Notes: generated from the letters alone by a model not told the origin. 61,796 bases of DNA from Armatimonadetes bacterium UBA1398 (GCA_002305165.1 DBQI01000017.1:1-61796); one strand, 5' to 3'; counted from the stretch's first letter, positions 42,760 to 52,227 are shown. Numbers and translations: made by a program.

Positions 42760-44805
42760 TCAGCTCTCCCGCTCCGGTTCGATCCGGTAGTGGAGTCTAG
42801 CCCCTCCCGAGATGAGCGTCGAGATGGTCAGGACGGCCGCGGGGATCTCCTCCCCGAAAGAGGGGCTCACCGTGCCCATATACGCCGCGCAGTCCGACTG
42901 CTCGTCGTGGCGGAGGCTCCAGACGCGCTCCCCGTCGGTGAGCCGCGCGCCATGTGGGATGATCTCGACCTCGATCTCTGGCGCGAGGTGGAGATGCCGC
43001 TCCACGCGATGGCTGCCGCGCTCGTCGTCGCACTCAAGGATGTCGACGACCTGCAAGGACCCCGCTCCGAGGCGAAGTTCGCGCGTGTGAAGCACGGGGT
43101 CGGCCAGCCGTAGGTAGCCTGTGTGGCCGGCCCGGGCCACGTGTTCTCCTGCCTCTGCGGTCAGCGAGACACCCTCGGGACGGGCCGTGTCCGCGATGCG
43201 CCACAGCCCCGTGAAGGGCGCGATCTCCTCCCCGTCCACCTGGAGGCCATTGTGGTAGGCCGTGCTGCGGTAGAGGTCGAGGCGGGCGATGTCACCGGTG
43301 TAGACCGGAGACCCGGGGTCCACGATCAGCGGCCGACCCTCGAGACAGAGCTCGTAGCTCAGCAGGTCATTATGCCCGTGGCCCCCGCGTCCTCGGAGTC
43401 CCACTTCACCCACATCCACGGCCAAGCTCGCGGACCCCTGCCTCAGAGCCACCATGCCCCCCTCTGGGTACAGCTCCGATACCTCGGCGGAGGCGCCCGG
43501 CAGCGCCTCCCACTTCGCCAACCCCTCGGCCCCAAGCAGCCACGCCGTGGTCAGGAGTGGGCGGGCTCCGTTCCCGGACGCGATCGCCTTCACTCCCGCG
43601 TCGGCGAAGAGGCTCGCCGCAGCCGCGAGATACGGCCGGTGGTCCCGCTGCTCCAGGCTATCGAAGGCGAAGACTCTGGCGCCATCGTTGTCCCCGAAGT
43701 TCACGCTGAGCCCATCCGCCCGAGTCGTGTGCGCCGAGAAGCGCGCGGCTCGATGGACCCGCTCCCGCGCCATCGCTGTCAGCGGAGCTCCGGCGCGCTC
43801 CAAGGCGATGATGGCGAGCAGCTGTAGCTCCGTCACCATGCGGTGGTAGGAGGTCGACTTCTCGAAGCCCACGCCGTCGGGTAGCACCTGGGCAGGGATC
43901 TCGCGCTCCAGGTGCGCGGCTCCGTAAGCCAGCCAGCGACGGGCGGGGGGATAGCTGCCTTGAAGTGTCGCGCCGGCCACCGCGAGGGCGGCCGCGTTTG
44001 CCATGAAGTGGTTGTGCCGGATGTTCCCGTATTCCACCGTGCGGTATAGGAACGCGGCGTGCAGGGTCAGCATCCGCAGAAGGGCCGCGATCAGGGGCTC
44101 GGAGCGCTGCGGCAACGAGCGCGCCATCCCCAGGAGCAGGGCCAGGCTCACGGACCGCATGGCGACCTCCATGGGGTGCCAGTTGATCGTGTGGCCCACT
44201 GGGTTCGAGCCCTCGAAGTCCTCCAGAATCTCCAGCGTCGCCCTATCCCAAGGTCCCGCGGAGTCGATGGCCGCTGCCTGGAGCAGTGGCTGCAGGAACC
44301 ACAGCCGCGTTAGCTCCCAGACAGCGCGCACGTCGTAGGGCTCCTCGCGCGGTCCGTAGTGGTCGTATTCCCGGAAGTGCAGGCGCTCCCAGGTGTGCCC
44401 GTGCCGCCAGTCCGTGCTCCACGGCCATGGCCCCGCTGGCGGCAGAGGGCGTCCCGATACGCTGAAGTCGCGCTCCCGTATGCGCCGAGCCCGGTCGAGA
44501 AGCTCCTCGGCGGGGATGTCCCCGCGCGCCACGAGTGCGGCAACCGCCGAGGCGCCATCAGCCGCGACAGGGCCTCGCGCGGGCCCGTCGATGAACTCAC
44601 TTACGCGGCTCGGGATCCACCACCGCGCCGTACTCCGCGCCAGACGCTCCCAGCCGTTGGTCGATCGGAGCCAGGCGATCCGAGCCTCCTGAAGCGCCCG
44701 GACCCAGGTGACGCCCAAGTCCGACCCCGTCACGCGCCGGAGTCCCGCGAGCAGAGTGCTGGTATAGGAGCGGCCCGATGGGCGACGGCCGGATCCCTCG
44801 GACAC
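42760..44805 (-). CDS. Heparinase II/III family polysaccharide lyase
   Basis: A 681-residue protein with an N-terminal (alpha/alpha) barrel region and a C-terminal beta-sandwich typical of heparinase II/III and alginate lyases. Motifs are NWHPMEVAMRSVSLAL, RHNHFMANAAALAVAG and YHRMVTELQLLA in the barrel. The beta domain has GGMVALRQGSASLAVDVG, GGHGHNDLLSYELCLEG and VDPGSPVYTGD. No signal peptide is seen. In polysaccharide loci such proteins trim or epimerise uronic-acid glycans, hinting at a uronate-containing polymer. It starts the - arm. Confidence 0.85.
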   Translation of the reverse strand: MSEGSGRRPSGRSYTSTLLAGLRRVTGSDLGVTWVRALQEARIAWLRSTNGWERLARSTARWWIPSRVSEFIDGPARGPVAADGASAVAALVARGDIPAEELLDRARRIRERDFSVSGRPLPPAGPWPWSTDWRHGHTWERLHFREYDHYGPREEPYDVRAVWELTRLWFLQPLLQAAAIDSAGPWDRATLEILEDFEGSNPVGHTINWHPMEVAMRSVSLALLLGMARSLPQRSEPLIAALLRMLTLHAAFLYRTVEYGNIRHNHFMANAAALAVAGATLQGSYPPARRWLAYGAAHLEREIPAQVLPDGVGFEKSTSYHRMVTELQLLAIIALERAGAPLTAMARERVHRAARFSAHTTRADGLSVNFGDNDGARVFAFDSLEQRDHRPYLAAAASLFADAGVKAIASGNGARPLLTTAWLLGAEGLAKWEALPGASAEVSELYPEGGMVALRQGSASLAVDVGEVGLRGRGGHGHNDLLSYELCLEGRPLIVDPGSPVYTGDIARLDLYRSTAYHNGLQVDGEEIAPFTGLWRIADTARPEGVSLTAEAGEHVARAGHTGYLRLADPVLHTRELRLGAGSLQVVDILECDDERGSHRVERHLHLAPEIEVEIIPHGARLTDGERVWSLRHDEQSDCAAYMGTVSPSFGEEIPAAVLTISTLISGGARLHYRIEPERES

Positions 44806-44947
44806 AGGCTACCCCCTTCCAGGAGGCTGGATCACCGGCATGGGAAGTGGAATGCCCTGGCGCCTCACGGCCCAGAAGGCGTATCTTTCGGGGCACAATG
44901 GGCACGCGGCACCCGTTGCAGCAGCGCGTACGCGAGGACTGGCACTC

Positions 44948-46045
44948 ATGTCCATGATCGTAGTTACCGTCGTTGGCGCCCGCCCCCAGTTCGTGAAGGC
45001 CGCCGTGGTCTCACGAGCCTTGCGGGCGACCGCGACGGTCAGTGAGATCCTTGTCCACACGGGCCAGCACTACGACCCGGGGATGTCTGACGTCTTCTTC
45101 AGCCAGCTCGGCATCGCTCCTCCGGCCTACAACCTCGAGATCGGTTCACTCTCTCACGGCGCTCAGACGGGGCGAATGCTCGAGCGCATCGAGGGCATCC
45201 TGCAGGAGACCACGCCGGACTGGGTGGTCGTCTACGGCGACACCAACTCCACCCTTGCGGGAGCCCTCGCCGCCGCGAAGCTCCACGTGCCCGTCGCCCA
45301 TGTCGAGGCCGGTCTCCGCTCCTTCAACCGAGCCATGCCCGAGGAAGTGAACCGGGTCCTCACCGACCACCTTTCGACGGTCCTGTTCACCCCGACCGAG
45401 GCCGCCGTGAATAACCTCGGCGCCGAGGGCATCCCACGCGAGCGGGTCACCGAGGTGGGCGACGTCATGTATGACGCCGCCCTCTACTACAGCGCCCAGG
45501 CGCTGGATATGCCCTCTCCCGTGGCTCCCTTCGGCGTGGCCGCCGGTGAGTACGTGCTCGCCACCGTCCATCGTGCCGAGAACACCGACGTGCCCGCGAG
45601 ACTCACGACGATTGCCGGCGCTCTCCGCCGACTCGCCGCGCAGCGCCCGGTGGTCGTGCCGCTGCACCCCAGGACCGTCAGTGCTCTGGAGCGGGGGGGG
45701 CTGCTCGAGGGGCTCAAGGCCGACTGCGTGATTATGGAGCCCGTCAGCTACCTCGCCATGGTTCGACTCGAGAAGGAAGCCGCCGTCATCGTCACCGACT
45801 CGGGCGGCGTGCAGAAGGAAGCCTTCTTCCACGGGGTTCCCTGTGTCACGCTAAGGGACGAGACGGAGTGGGTCGAGCTCCTGGAGTGCGGGGCGAACCG
45901 ACTCGCCCCTCCCCGAGACGAGGCGACGATCCTCGACGGGGTTCGCCAGGCTCTGGAAGATGGCTCGCCTAAGGTGCGCGAGGAGCTCTACGGCGGCGGC
46001 AAGGCCGCGGTACGGATCGCCAACCGGCTGGCGGCAGGCCTCTAG
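44948..46045 (+). CDS. wecB: UDP-N-acetylglucosamine 2-epimerase
   Basis: WecB converts UDP-GlcNAc to UDP-ManNAc for surface glycans. The ATG at 44948 gives 365 residues beginning MSMIVVTVVGARPQFVKAAV. Other motifs are ILVHTGQHYDPGMSDVFF, VVYGDTNSTLAGALAA, HVEAGLRSFNRAMPEEVNR, TVHRAENTDVP and VTDSGGVQKEAFFHGVPCVT. The active-site Asp/Glu/His are in place. It opens the + arm, 142 bases from the divergent heparinase gene. Confidence 0.95.
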   Translation: MSMIVVTVVGARPQFVKAAVVSRALRATATVSEILVHTGQHYDPGMSDVFFSQLGIAPPAYNLEIGSLSHGAQTGRMLERIEGILQETTPDWVVVYGDTNSTLAGALAAAKLHVPVAHVEAGLRSFNRAMPEEVNRVLTDHLSTVLFTPTEAAVNNLGAEGIPRERVTEVGDVMYDAALYYSAQALDMPSPVAPFGVAAGEYVLATVHRAENTDVPARLTTIAGALRRLAAQRPVVVPLHPRTVSALERGGLLEGLKADCVIMEPVSYLAMVRLEKEAAVIVTDSGGVQKEAFFHGVPCVTLRDETEWVELLECGANRLAPPRDEATILDGVRQALEDGSPKVREELYGGGKAAVRIANRLAAGL

Positions 46046-46137
46046 GGCCGCGCCCGCCGCTGGCTCCGTAAGCGCTTAGGGTGTATCCTCGCCCGCGGTG
46101 CTTCGGGCAGAATCCCCACTTCAGCGGCTAGCGAGGT

Positions 46138-47430
46138 ATGCGGATGGCGCGTGAACGTCTACGAATATGGCTCGTGAAGGCCCACGAGCCTGTCCCAACT
46201 GACGGTTCGGGCGTGCGTCTGCTCCGGATGGCCATGTTCGCCGAGGCTCTCGCTGAGGCGGGGCACGAGGTCGTCTGGTGGACCTCCACCTTCTTCCACG
46301 GCGGAAAGGTCCAGCGCTACGAGCACGATGAGACGGTCGATGTGCGCGACAACTACCGCATCCGCTTTGTCTGGGCCCCCGGTTATAGGAAGAACCTATC
46401 CCTGGCAAGGGTGCGTAACCACCGCGCTGTTGCGCGACGGCTGCGCGAGCAGCTAGACCGGGAATCCAAGCCCGACATCGTGGTCTCCGCCTTCCCGACC
46501 CCCGAGCTCTGCGCCGTCTCCGCGGAGTATGGCAGAGCTGAGGGCGTGCCCACCCTCATCGACATCCGAGACCTCTGGCCCGACTTCCTCTACACCCTCG
46601 GGCCCGACTGGGCACGGCCGCTCATCAAGGCGGGCCTGATACCCATGGCCCGCGGCGTGCGACGCACCATGGCGAGAGCGACGGGAGTCATCGGCATCAG
46701 CCAGAGCTTCATGGAGTGGGGAGCGACCATGGGCGGACGCAAGGTCGGCCCGAATGACGCCCACTTCCCCTTGGGCTACATGCCCAAACCGCCTACGGCG
46801 GAGGAGCTCGCCGCGGCTGATGCCTACTGGGACGAGCGCGGCGTCGGTCGTCGTGACGACGAGTTCATTGCCTGCTACTTCGGCATAATCGGCGAGTGTG
46901 ACGACATGGCGACCTGCATCGAAGCGGCTCGCCTGCTGCGCGATGGGAACCGGCCATTCCGCTTCGTCCTGGCGGGCATGGGTCCACGTGTGCCCGAGTA
47001 CCAGCGCGCCGCGGCCGACCTCCCCAACGTGCTCCTCCCCGGCTGGGTGGAGAAGCCGCACATCTGGAGTCTCGTGCGGCGCTCGAAGGTTGGGCTGATC
47101 CCCGTCTTCCCCGGCTCGGTCGACCACAGCCTGGACGCGATCCCGAACAAGGCCCACGAGTACCTCTACGCTGGCTTGCCCGTCCTCTCAGCCTACCCGG
47201 GTGACATGGAGCGGTTCATCGAGCGCCATGGCTGCGGCCAGGCCATCCAACCCGGCGACGCGCGCGGCCTGGCGGACATCCTCGTCTCCCTGCATGATGA
47301 CCCCGAGCGCTACGCCCGGCTCGCCTCGAACGCGAAGACCGCCTTCGATGAGCATCTTCACGGCGCCAAGGTCTACCAAGGGCTCATGGAGCATGTGGAG
47401 GCGGTGGCGGCCCGGGCACGCCGGCAATAG
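46138..47430 (+). CDS. Family 4 glycosyltransferase, WbuB-like
   Basis: A 430-residue GT-B enzyme. The N-domain has LRIWLVKAHEPVPTDG, GVRLLRMAMFAEALAEAGHEV and VWWTSTFFHGGK. DIRDLWPDFL is a signature of WbuB-like fucosaminyl or related aminosugar transferases. The C-domain holds IPNKAHEYLYAGLPVLSAYPG. This subgroup often transfers N-acetylated aminosugars such as FucNAc onto lipid-linked intermediates. The start could also be ATG 46144. It follows wecB by 92 bases. Confidence 0.88.
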   Translation: MRMARERLRIWLVKAHEPVPTDGSGVRLLRMAMFAEALAEAGHEVVWWTSTFFHGGKVQRYEHDETVDVRDNYRIRFVWAPGYRKNLSLARVRNHRAVARRLREQLDRESKPDIVVSAFPTPELCAVSAEYGRAEGVPTLIDIRDLWPDFLYTLGPDWARPLIKAGLIPMARGVRRTMARATGVIGISQSFMEWGATMGGRKVGPNDAHFPLGYMPKPPTAEELAAADAYWDERGVGRRDDEFIACYFGIIGECDDMATCIEAARLLRDGNRPFRFVLAGMGPRVPEYQRAAADLPNVLLPGWVEKPHIWSLVRRSKVGLIPVFPGSVDHSLDAIPNKAHEYLYAGLPVLSAYPGDMERFIERHGCGQAIQPGDARGLADILVSLHDDPERYARLASNAKTAFDEHLHGAKVYQGLMEHVEAVAARARRQ

Positions 47431-47535
47431 CATGCCGCATATCCATCGGGGCGATGCAGGTAAGGCGCCGCGACGACCCGAAGGTCCTTGTTGATCCCCG
47501 TACCGAGTGAATCCTGTAAGTGAGGCCTACTACCT

Positions 47536-48660
47536 ATGGCAGCCGATAGCCCCGCGCGCTCCGTCCCGTTCTTCAACTACCAGCAAGCGTTTACGATGCA
47601 TGAGGAGGAGTACGTCCGGATCTTCCGGGGCGTCATGCGCCGCGGCGCGTTCATCATGCAGCAGGATCTTCAGGAGTTCGAAGCCAGCGTCGCGGCCTAC
47701 CTGGGTGTGGGTCACGGCATCGGCGTCGGGAACGCGACGGACGCCCTCGAGATTCTCATGGCCGCCAAGGGCATCGGCCCCGGCGATGAGGTCATCTTCC
47801 CCTCTCACACCATGGTGGCGAGCCCCGGCTCCGTCGTCGCCATAGGCGCTACGCCCGTGCCCGTGGACTGCGGACCCGACCACCTCATGGATCCCGCTGC
47901 CATCGAGCCGGCCATCACCGCGAGGACCAAGGCTATCCTGCCTGTCCATCTCAACGGGCGTACCTGCGATATGGACCGCATCCAGGCGATCTCGAACAAG
48001 CACGGCCTGATGATCGTCGAGGACTCCGCCCAGGGGCTAGGCTCCCGGTATAAGGGACGCTTCGCTGGGACCTTCGGCGTGGGCGGGGTGTTCAGCTTCT
48101 ACCCCGCGAAGATCCTGGGCTGCATGGGCGATGGTGGCATGATCGTCACCGATGACGCCGACCTCGCCAAGCTCTGCTTCTCCCTGCGCGACCATGGCCG
48201 AGGAGAGACGACGGATGCCGAGCGCTGGGGTCGGAACTCCCGTCTCGATAACCTCCAGGCGGCATTCCTCGCGTGGCAGTTCGGGCACTATCAGGGCATC
48301 ATCGACCGACGCCGCGCGCTCGCGTCCCTCTACCAGGAGCGACTCGGGGATCTTGCTGAGGTGACGCTTCCGCCCGCGCCGGACTCCGATCCCGACCACT
48401 ACGACACCTTCCAGAACTACGAGATCGAGGCGGAGCAGCGGGATGACCTGCGCGAGTTCCTGCGCGCCGAAGGGGTAGGGACGCTCATCCAGTGGGGCGG
48501 CAAGGCGGTGCATCAGTTCGCCTCCTTGGGCTTCCAGGTCAGCCTACCCAACACCGAGCGACTCTTCGAGCGGTGCCTCATGCTCCCCATGAACATCACT
48601 CTCAGCGACGACGACGTGGATTATGTTGCGGATCGCGTTAGGCGGTTCTACGGGAGGTGA
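47536..48660 (+). CDS. DegT/DnrJ/EryC1/StrS aminotransferase (first copy)
   Basis: A 374-residue sugar aminotransferase. Typical text includes GVGHGIGVGNATDALEILM, VIFPSHTMVASPGSVVAIG, VEDSAQGLGSRYKGRFAG and the PLP Lys192 in SFYPAKILGCMGDGGM. It aminates a keto-sugar nucleotide using Glu/Gln. NSRLDNLQAAFLAWQF is characteristic. Its stop overlaps the GTG start of the following transketolase N-subunit. No matching dehydratase or oxidase is adjacent, so the keto substrate may be supplied from elsewhere or by the transketolase. Confidence 0.92.
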   Translation: MAADSPARSVPFFNYQQAFTMHEEEYVRIFRGVMRRGAFIMQQDLQEFEASVAAYLGVGHGIGVGNATDALEILMAAKGIGPGDEVIFPSHTMVASPGSVVAIGATPVPVDCGPDHLMDPAAIEPAITARTKAILPVHLNGRTCDMDRIQAISNKHGLMIVEDSAQGLGSRYKGRFAGTFGVGGVFSFYPAKILGCMGDGGMIVTDDADLAKLCFSLRDHGRGETTDAERWGRNSRLDNLQAAFLAWQFGHYQGIIDRRRALASLYQERLGDLAEVTLPPAPDSDPDHYDTFQNYEIEAEQRDDLREFLRAEGVGTLIQWGGKAVHQFASLGFQVSLPNTERLFERCLMLPMNITLSDDDVDYVADRVRRFYGR

Positions 48661-49487
48661 CCTTGGGCAGAGAGCAGATCAGCACCCAGGAGTTGGCTCG
48701 TCGCATCCGACGTCACGCGGTCGAGATGACGAGCCGTGGGGGCAGCTCCCATGTCGGCGCCGTGCTCTCCCTGGCCGACATCGTCGCCGTACTCTACGGC
48801 CGCGTCCTGCGGGTCCGACCTGACGAGCCGCGTTGGCCCGGCCGCGACCGCTTCATCCTGAGCAAGGGCCACGCGGGCGCAGGCGTCTACGCGGCATTGG
48901 CCGAGACGGGGTTCTTCCCTGTCGAGAAGCTGCGGACCCACTACCAGGACGGCTCCGATCTCTCCGGCCACGTCTCGCACAAGGGTATTCCGGGCGTTGA
49001 GTTGTCGACGGGCTCCCTAGGCCACGGTCTCTCCGTCGGCTGCGGGATGGCCTACGCGGCCAAACTCGACGGGAAGCCCCACCGTGTCTTCGTCCTCCTG
49101 AGCGATGGTGAGTGCGATGAAGGCTCGAACTGGGAGGCGATCCTGTTCGCCGGGCATCACAAGCTCGACAACCTCGTCGCAATCATCGACTACAACAAGA
49201 TTCAGAGCCTCGATCGAGTGTCGCGCACCCTGGCGCTAGAGCCCTTCGCCGAGAAGTGGCAAGCCTTCGGGTGGGCTGTGAGGGAGATTGACGGCCACGA
49301 TCACGCGGCGCTGGAGGCGGCGCTGACGGAGATCCCCGTCGAGGCTGACAAGCCCACCTGCGTCATCGCCCATACCGTCAAGGGCAAGGGCGTCTCCTTC
49401 ATGGAGAACACCGTCCTGTGGCACTACCGCACGGCTAAGGGCGACGAGCTCGAGGCGGCGCTGCGGGAGTTGGAGGGCCAGCCATGA
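48657..49487 (+). CDS. Transketolase N-terminal subunit (second pair)
   Basis: A 276-residue TPP-binding half with RRHAVEMTSRGGSSHVGAVL, RFILSKGHAGAGVYAALAE, STGSLGHGLSVGCGM, and the TPP motif LSDGECDEGSNWEA ending in DYNKIQS. It starts at GTG 48657, overlapping the aminotransferase stop; TTG 48663, better spaced after GGAGG, is possible. It is coupled to the C-subunit gene by a 4-base overlap. Paralogous to the pair at 30871-32603. Confidence 0.93.
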   Translation: MTLGREQISTQELARRIRRHAVEMTSRGGSSHVGAVLSLADIVAVLYGRVLRVRPDEPRWPGRDRFILSKGHAGAGVYAALAETGFFPVEKLRTHYQDGSDLSGHVSHKGIPGVELSTGSLGHGLSVGCGMAYAAKLDGKPHRVFVLLSDGECDEGSNWEAILFAGHHKLDNLVAIIDYNKIQSLDRVSRTLALEPFAEKWQAFGWAVREIDGHDHAALEAALTEIPVEADKPTCVIAHTVKGKGVSFMENTVLWHYRTAKGDELEAALRELEGQP

Positions 49488-50440
49488 GGGACGCCTTCGT
49501 TGAGCGGCTCATGGAGCTCGCGGCCGCCGATCCGCGCATCATGCTCCTCACCGGTGACCTGGGCTTCGGCGTTCTCGTAGACCCCACTCCCGACGGGACC
49601 AAGCCGCGGTACGCCGAGCGCTTCCCGCGGCAGTATCTCAACGTGGGCGTCGCCGAGCAGAACATGACCGGCATCGCCACGGGCCTGGCGATGGAGGGGC
49701 GCATCGTCTTCACCTACTCCATCGCGAACTTCCCCACCCTCAGGTGCCTGGAACAGGTGCGGAATGACGCGGCCTATCACGGGGCCAACGTGAAGGTTGT
49801 CGCCATCGGAGGCGGGTTCAGCTATGGGGCCCTAGGCATCAGCCACCACGCGACCGAGGACCTCTCCATCATGCGGTCCCTGCCCGATGTGACGGTGGTC
49901 TCACCGGGCGACGTCTGGGAGACCCAGGAGGCGACGTCCGCCTTGGTGGAGACCCCGGGGACCTGTTACCTGCGGCTCGACAAGTCCGTCGCCCCACCTA
50001 CCCACGCCGACGGCGAACGCTTCGAGCTCGGGCGCGCTCGTTTGATCAGGGATGGGCACGACCTGACCCTCATCGCGACCGGGGGCATCCTGGGGGAGGC
50101 CTTGGTCGCGGCCGAGGATCTCGCGATGCGGGGCATCGAGTGCCGCGTGCTGAGTATGCACACCATCAAGCCCTTCGACGCGGAAGCTGTGGTGTCGGCC
50201 GCCCGGGAAACGGGCGGGATCATCACCATCGAGGAGCACACCATCCACGGGGGGCTGGGGAGCGCCGTGGCCGAGGCGTGCCTTGACGCGGCGGCCTTGC
50301 CGGGCGCATTCTCACGCATCGGCCTTCGGGCGGGTTTCTCCTCGGTCGTAGGGAGCCAGCAGTATCTGCGGTCCGTCTACAGGATGGACGCCCCGGCGAT
50401 CGTCCGGCAAGCTGAGACCCTCTTGGGGCGCGCTACATAG
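49484..50440 (+). CDS. Transketolase C-terminal subunit (second pair)
   Basis: A 318-residue Pyr/C-terminal half with MRDAFVERLMELAAADPRI, the catalytic Glu in GVAEQNMTGIATGLAMEGR, GISHHATEDLSIMRSLPD, and EEHTIHGGLGSAVAEACLD. ATG 49484 overlaps the N-subunit stop (ATGA). Together with two flanking DegT aminotransferase genes it resembles the logic of split transketolases in aminosugar/aminoshikimate pathways, such as Rif15A/B in rifamycin synthesis. That parallel is inference. Confidence 0.93.
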   Translation: MRDAFVERLMELAAADPRIMLLTGDLGFGVLVDPTPDGTKPRYAERFPRQYLNVGVAEQNMTGIATGLAMEGRIVFTYSIANFPTLRCLEQVRNDAAYHGANVKVVAIGGGFSYGALGISHHATEDLSIMRSLPDVTVVSPGDVWETQEATSALVETPGTCYLRLDKSVAPPTHADGERFELGRARLIRDGHDLTLIATGGILGEALVAAEDLAMRGIECRVLSMHTIKPFDAEAVVSAARETGGIITIEEHTIHGGLGSAVAEACLDAAALPGAFSRIGLRAGFSSVVGSQQYLRSVYRMDAPAIVRQAETLLGRAT

Positions 50441-50492
50441 CCCGCCTTCGCCTCTCCGGCGGAGGGGGAGGAGGGGAGCGGAGAGCGGCTGG

Positions 50493-51110
50493 ATGGCTAA
50501 GCGCGTATTCGACTTCACCATGGCCCTGCTCGGTCTGGTGGTCCTATCCCCACTCCTCCTCCTCATTGCCATCGCCGTGAAGCTCGATAGCCGCGGCCCC
50601 GTCTTCTACGCCGGCGAGCGCCTGGGCCTCGGAGGCAAGCCCTTCGGGATGATCAAGTTCCGGAGCATGAGGCCGGACGCGGATCGCATCGGTCCGCCCG
50701 CCGCGGGCGAGGACGATGCGCGCATCACCAGGGTCGGCCGGATCCTGCGCATGACGAAGCTGGACGAGGTTCCCCAACTCATCAACGTCCTGAAGGGCGA
50801 GATGAGCCTCGTAGGGCCCCGTCCCGAGGTTGCCTACTTCTTCGGCTTCTACACCGAGGAGGAGAAGGCGGCCATCTGGTCCGTGAGGCCGGGCATGACG
50901 GATTACGCCTCGATCCACTTCCACGATGAGGACAAACTGCTGGCGGGGGCTGAGGATCCCGTCCAGGCCTATCTCGACCTGTGCAGAGATAAGAAGGTGG
51001 CCCTTCAGATGAAGTACATCGAGGAGAGGTCACTGTGGGTCGACCTCAAGGTGATCCTCGCGACCCTCGCCACCGTCATCGGGAGCAGGTTCTCCCCTTC
51101 GAAAGGATAG
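50493..51110 (+). CDS. Initiating sugar-phosphate transferase (PglC/WcaJ type)
   Basis: This monotopic phosphoglycosyl transferase puts a sugar-1-phosphate on undecaprenyl phosphate, the first step of polymer assembly. The 205-residue protein has an N-terminal re-entrant helix (DFTMALLGLVVLSPLLLLI), IKFRSMRPDAD, RVGRILRMTKLDEVPQLINV with the catalytic Asp-Glu, and EMSLVGPRPEV. It is a small, PglC-like form without the extra membrane helices of WcaJ. The gap before it (50441-50492) is purine-rich. Confidence 0.95.
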   Translation: MAKRVFDFTMALLGLVVLSPLLLLIAIAVKLDSRGPVFYAGERLGLGGKPFGMIKFRSMRPDADRIGPPAAGEDDARITRVGRILRMTKLDEVPQLINVLKGEMSLVGPRPEVAYFFGFYTEEEKAAIWSVRPGMTDYASIHFHDEDKLLAGAEDPVQAYLDLCRDKKVALQMKYIEERSLWVDLKVILATLATVIGSRFSPSKG

Positions 51111-51114
51111 CGCA

Positions 51115-52227
51115 ATGGCTCGCTACCGAGTGCCCTTCACCTACATCCCCGCCCAGTTCTCGCGGAACCGAGAGCGGATCCTCGCCGCGGTCGAGAAGGT
51201 GCTCTCAGAGGGACAGGTCATCCTGCGGCAGGAGGTTCAGGAGTTCGAGCAGGGCTTCGCCGAGTTCGTCGGCGCCCGGCACGCCGTAGGTGTCGGCAGC
51301 GGCTACGATTCCCTGTATCTGTCCCTCCGTGCCATCGAGCTCGATCCGGGCGATGAGGTCATCACCGTCTCCCACACCTGCATGGCCACGGTAGGCGCCA
51401 TCGTCAACGCGGGCGGGAAGCCGATCCTGGTCGATGTCCGCGATGACTGCAACATGGACCCTGACCTGTTCGAGGCCGCCATCTCGCCGAGGACCCGAGC
51501 GGTGATCCCCGTGCACCTGGACGGCGCGCCCTGCGAGATGGACCGAATCCTGGCCATCGCCGAGGCCCACGGTCTGACCGTGATCGAGGACGTGGCCCAG
51601 GCCGCGGGGGCCACCTTCGACGGCCGCAGATTGGGCACGATGGGGATCGCCGGAGGCTTCAGCCTCTACCCCTTCAAGATGATCGGCGCCTATGGCGACG
51701 CCGGCATGATCACTACCAACGACGACGGCTTCGCCGCCAAGCTCCGAGCCCTCCGCAACTACGGCGTCGACCGTGAGACGGGCGACTACGTCGCCTATGG
51801 GGCGAACAGCCGCCTGGATAACCTGCACGCGGCGATCCTGCTTCAGCTCCTGCCTCAGCTACCGCAGTGGGTTGAGCGCCGCCGTGAGATCGCCTCCGTC
51901 TACTTCGAGCGCCTGGGCGGGCTCGACGGGCTCATCCTGCCCACCCCGCCCGACGACCGTTACAAGCCCGTGTTCCTGAACTACATCCTCCGAACCACGA
52001 ACAATGATCGGGATGCCTTCAGGAGCCACCTCGCGGAGCAAGGTGTGGAGACCCTGATCTCTCTGTCCCGACCCATCCACACCCATCCCGCTTTGGGCTT
52101 GCAGCACTTCTCGCTCCCCAAGACCGAGGAGATCGCGCGCAGCTACCTCTGCTTGCCCATCAACCCGGAGATGACCGACGAGCAGGTCGAGATCGCTGTC
52201 TCCGCCGTCCGGAGCTACTTCGACTAG
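51115..52227 (+). CDS. DegT/DnrJ/EryC1/StrS aminotransferase (second copy)
   Basis: A 370-residue sugar aminotransferase with GARHAVGVGSGYDSLYLSLR, VITVSHTCMATVGAIVNAGG, VIEDVAQAAGATFDGRRLG and the PLP Lys188 in FSLYPFKMIGAYGDAGM. It has diverged from the first copy, so the pathway probably makes two different amino sugars or aminates twice. It starts 4 bases after the initiating transferase gene and is followed by the acetyltransferase gene. Confidence 0.93.
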   Translation: MARYRVPFTYIPAQFSRNRERILAAVEKVLSEGQVILRQEVQEFEQGFAEFVGARHAVGVGSGYDSLYLSLRAIELDPGDEVITVSHTCMATVGAIVNAGGKPILVDVRDDCNMDPDLFEAAISPRTRAVIPVHLDGAPCEMDRILAIAEAHGLTVIEDVAQAAGATFDGRRLGTMGIAGGFSLYPFKMIGAYGDAGMITTNDDGFAAKLRALRNYGVDRETGDYVAYGANSRLDNLHAAILLQLLPQLPQWVERRREIASVYFERLGGLDGLILPTPPDDRYKPVFLNYILRTTNNDRDAFRSHLAEQGVETLISLSRPIHTHPALGLQHFSLPKTEEIARSYLCLPINPEMTDEQVEIAVSAVRSYFD

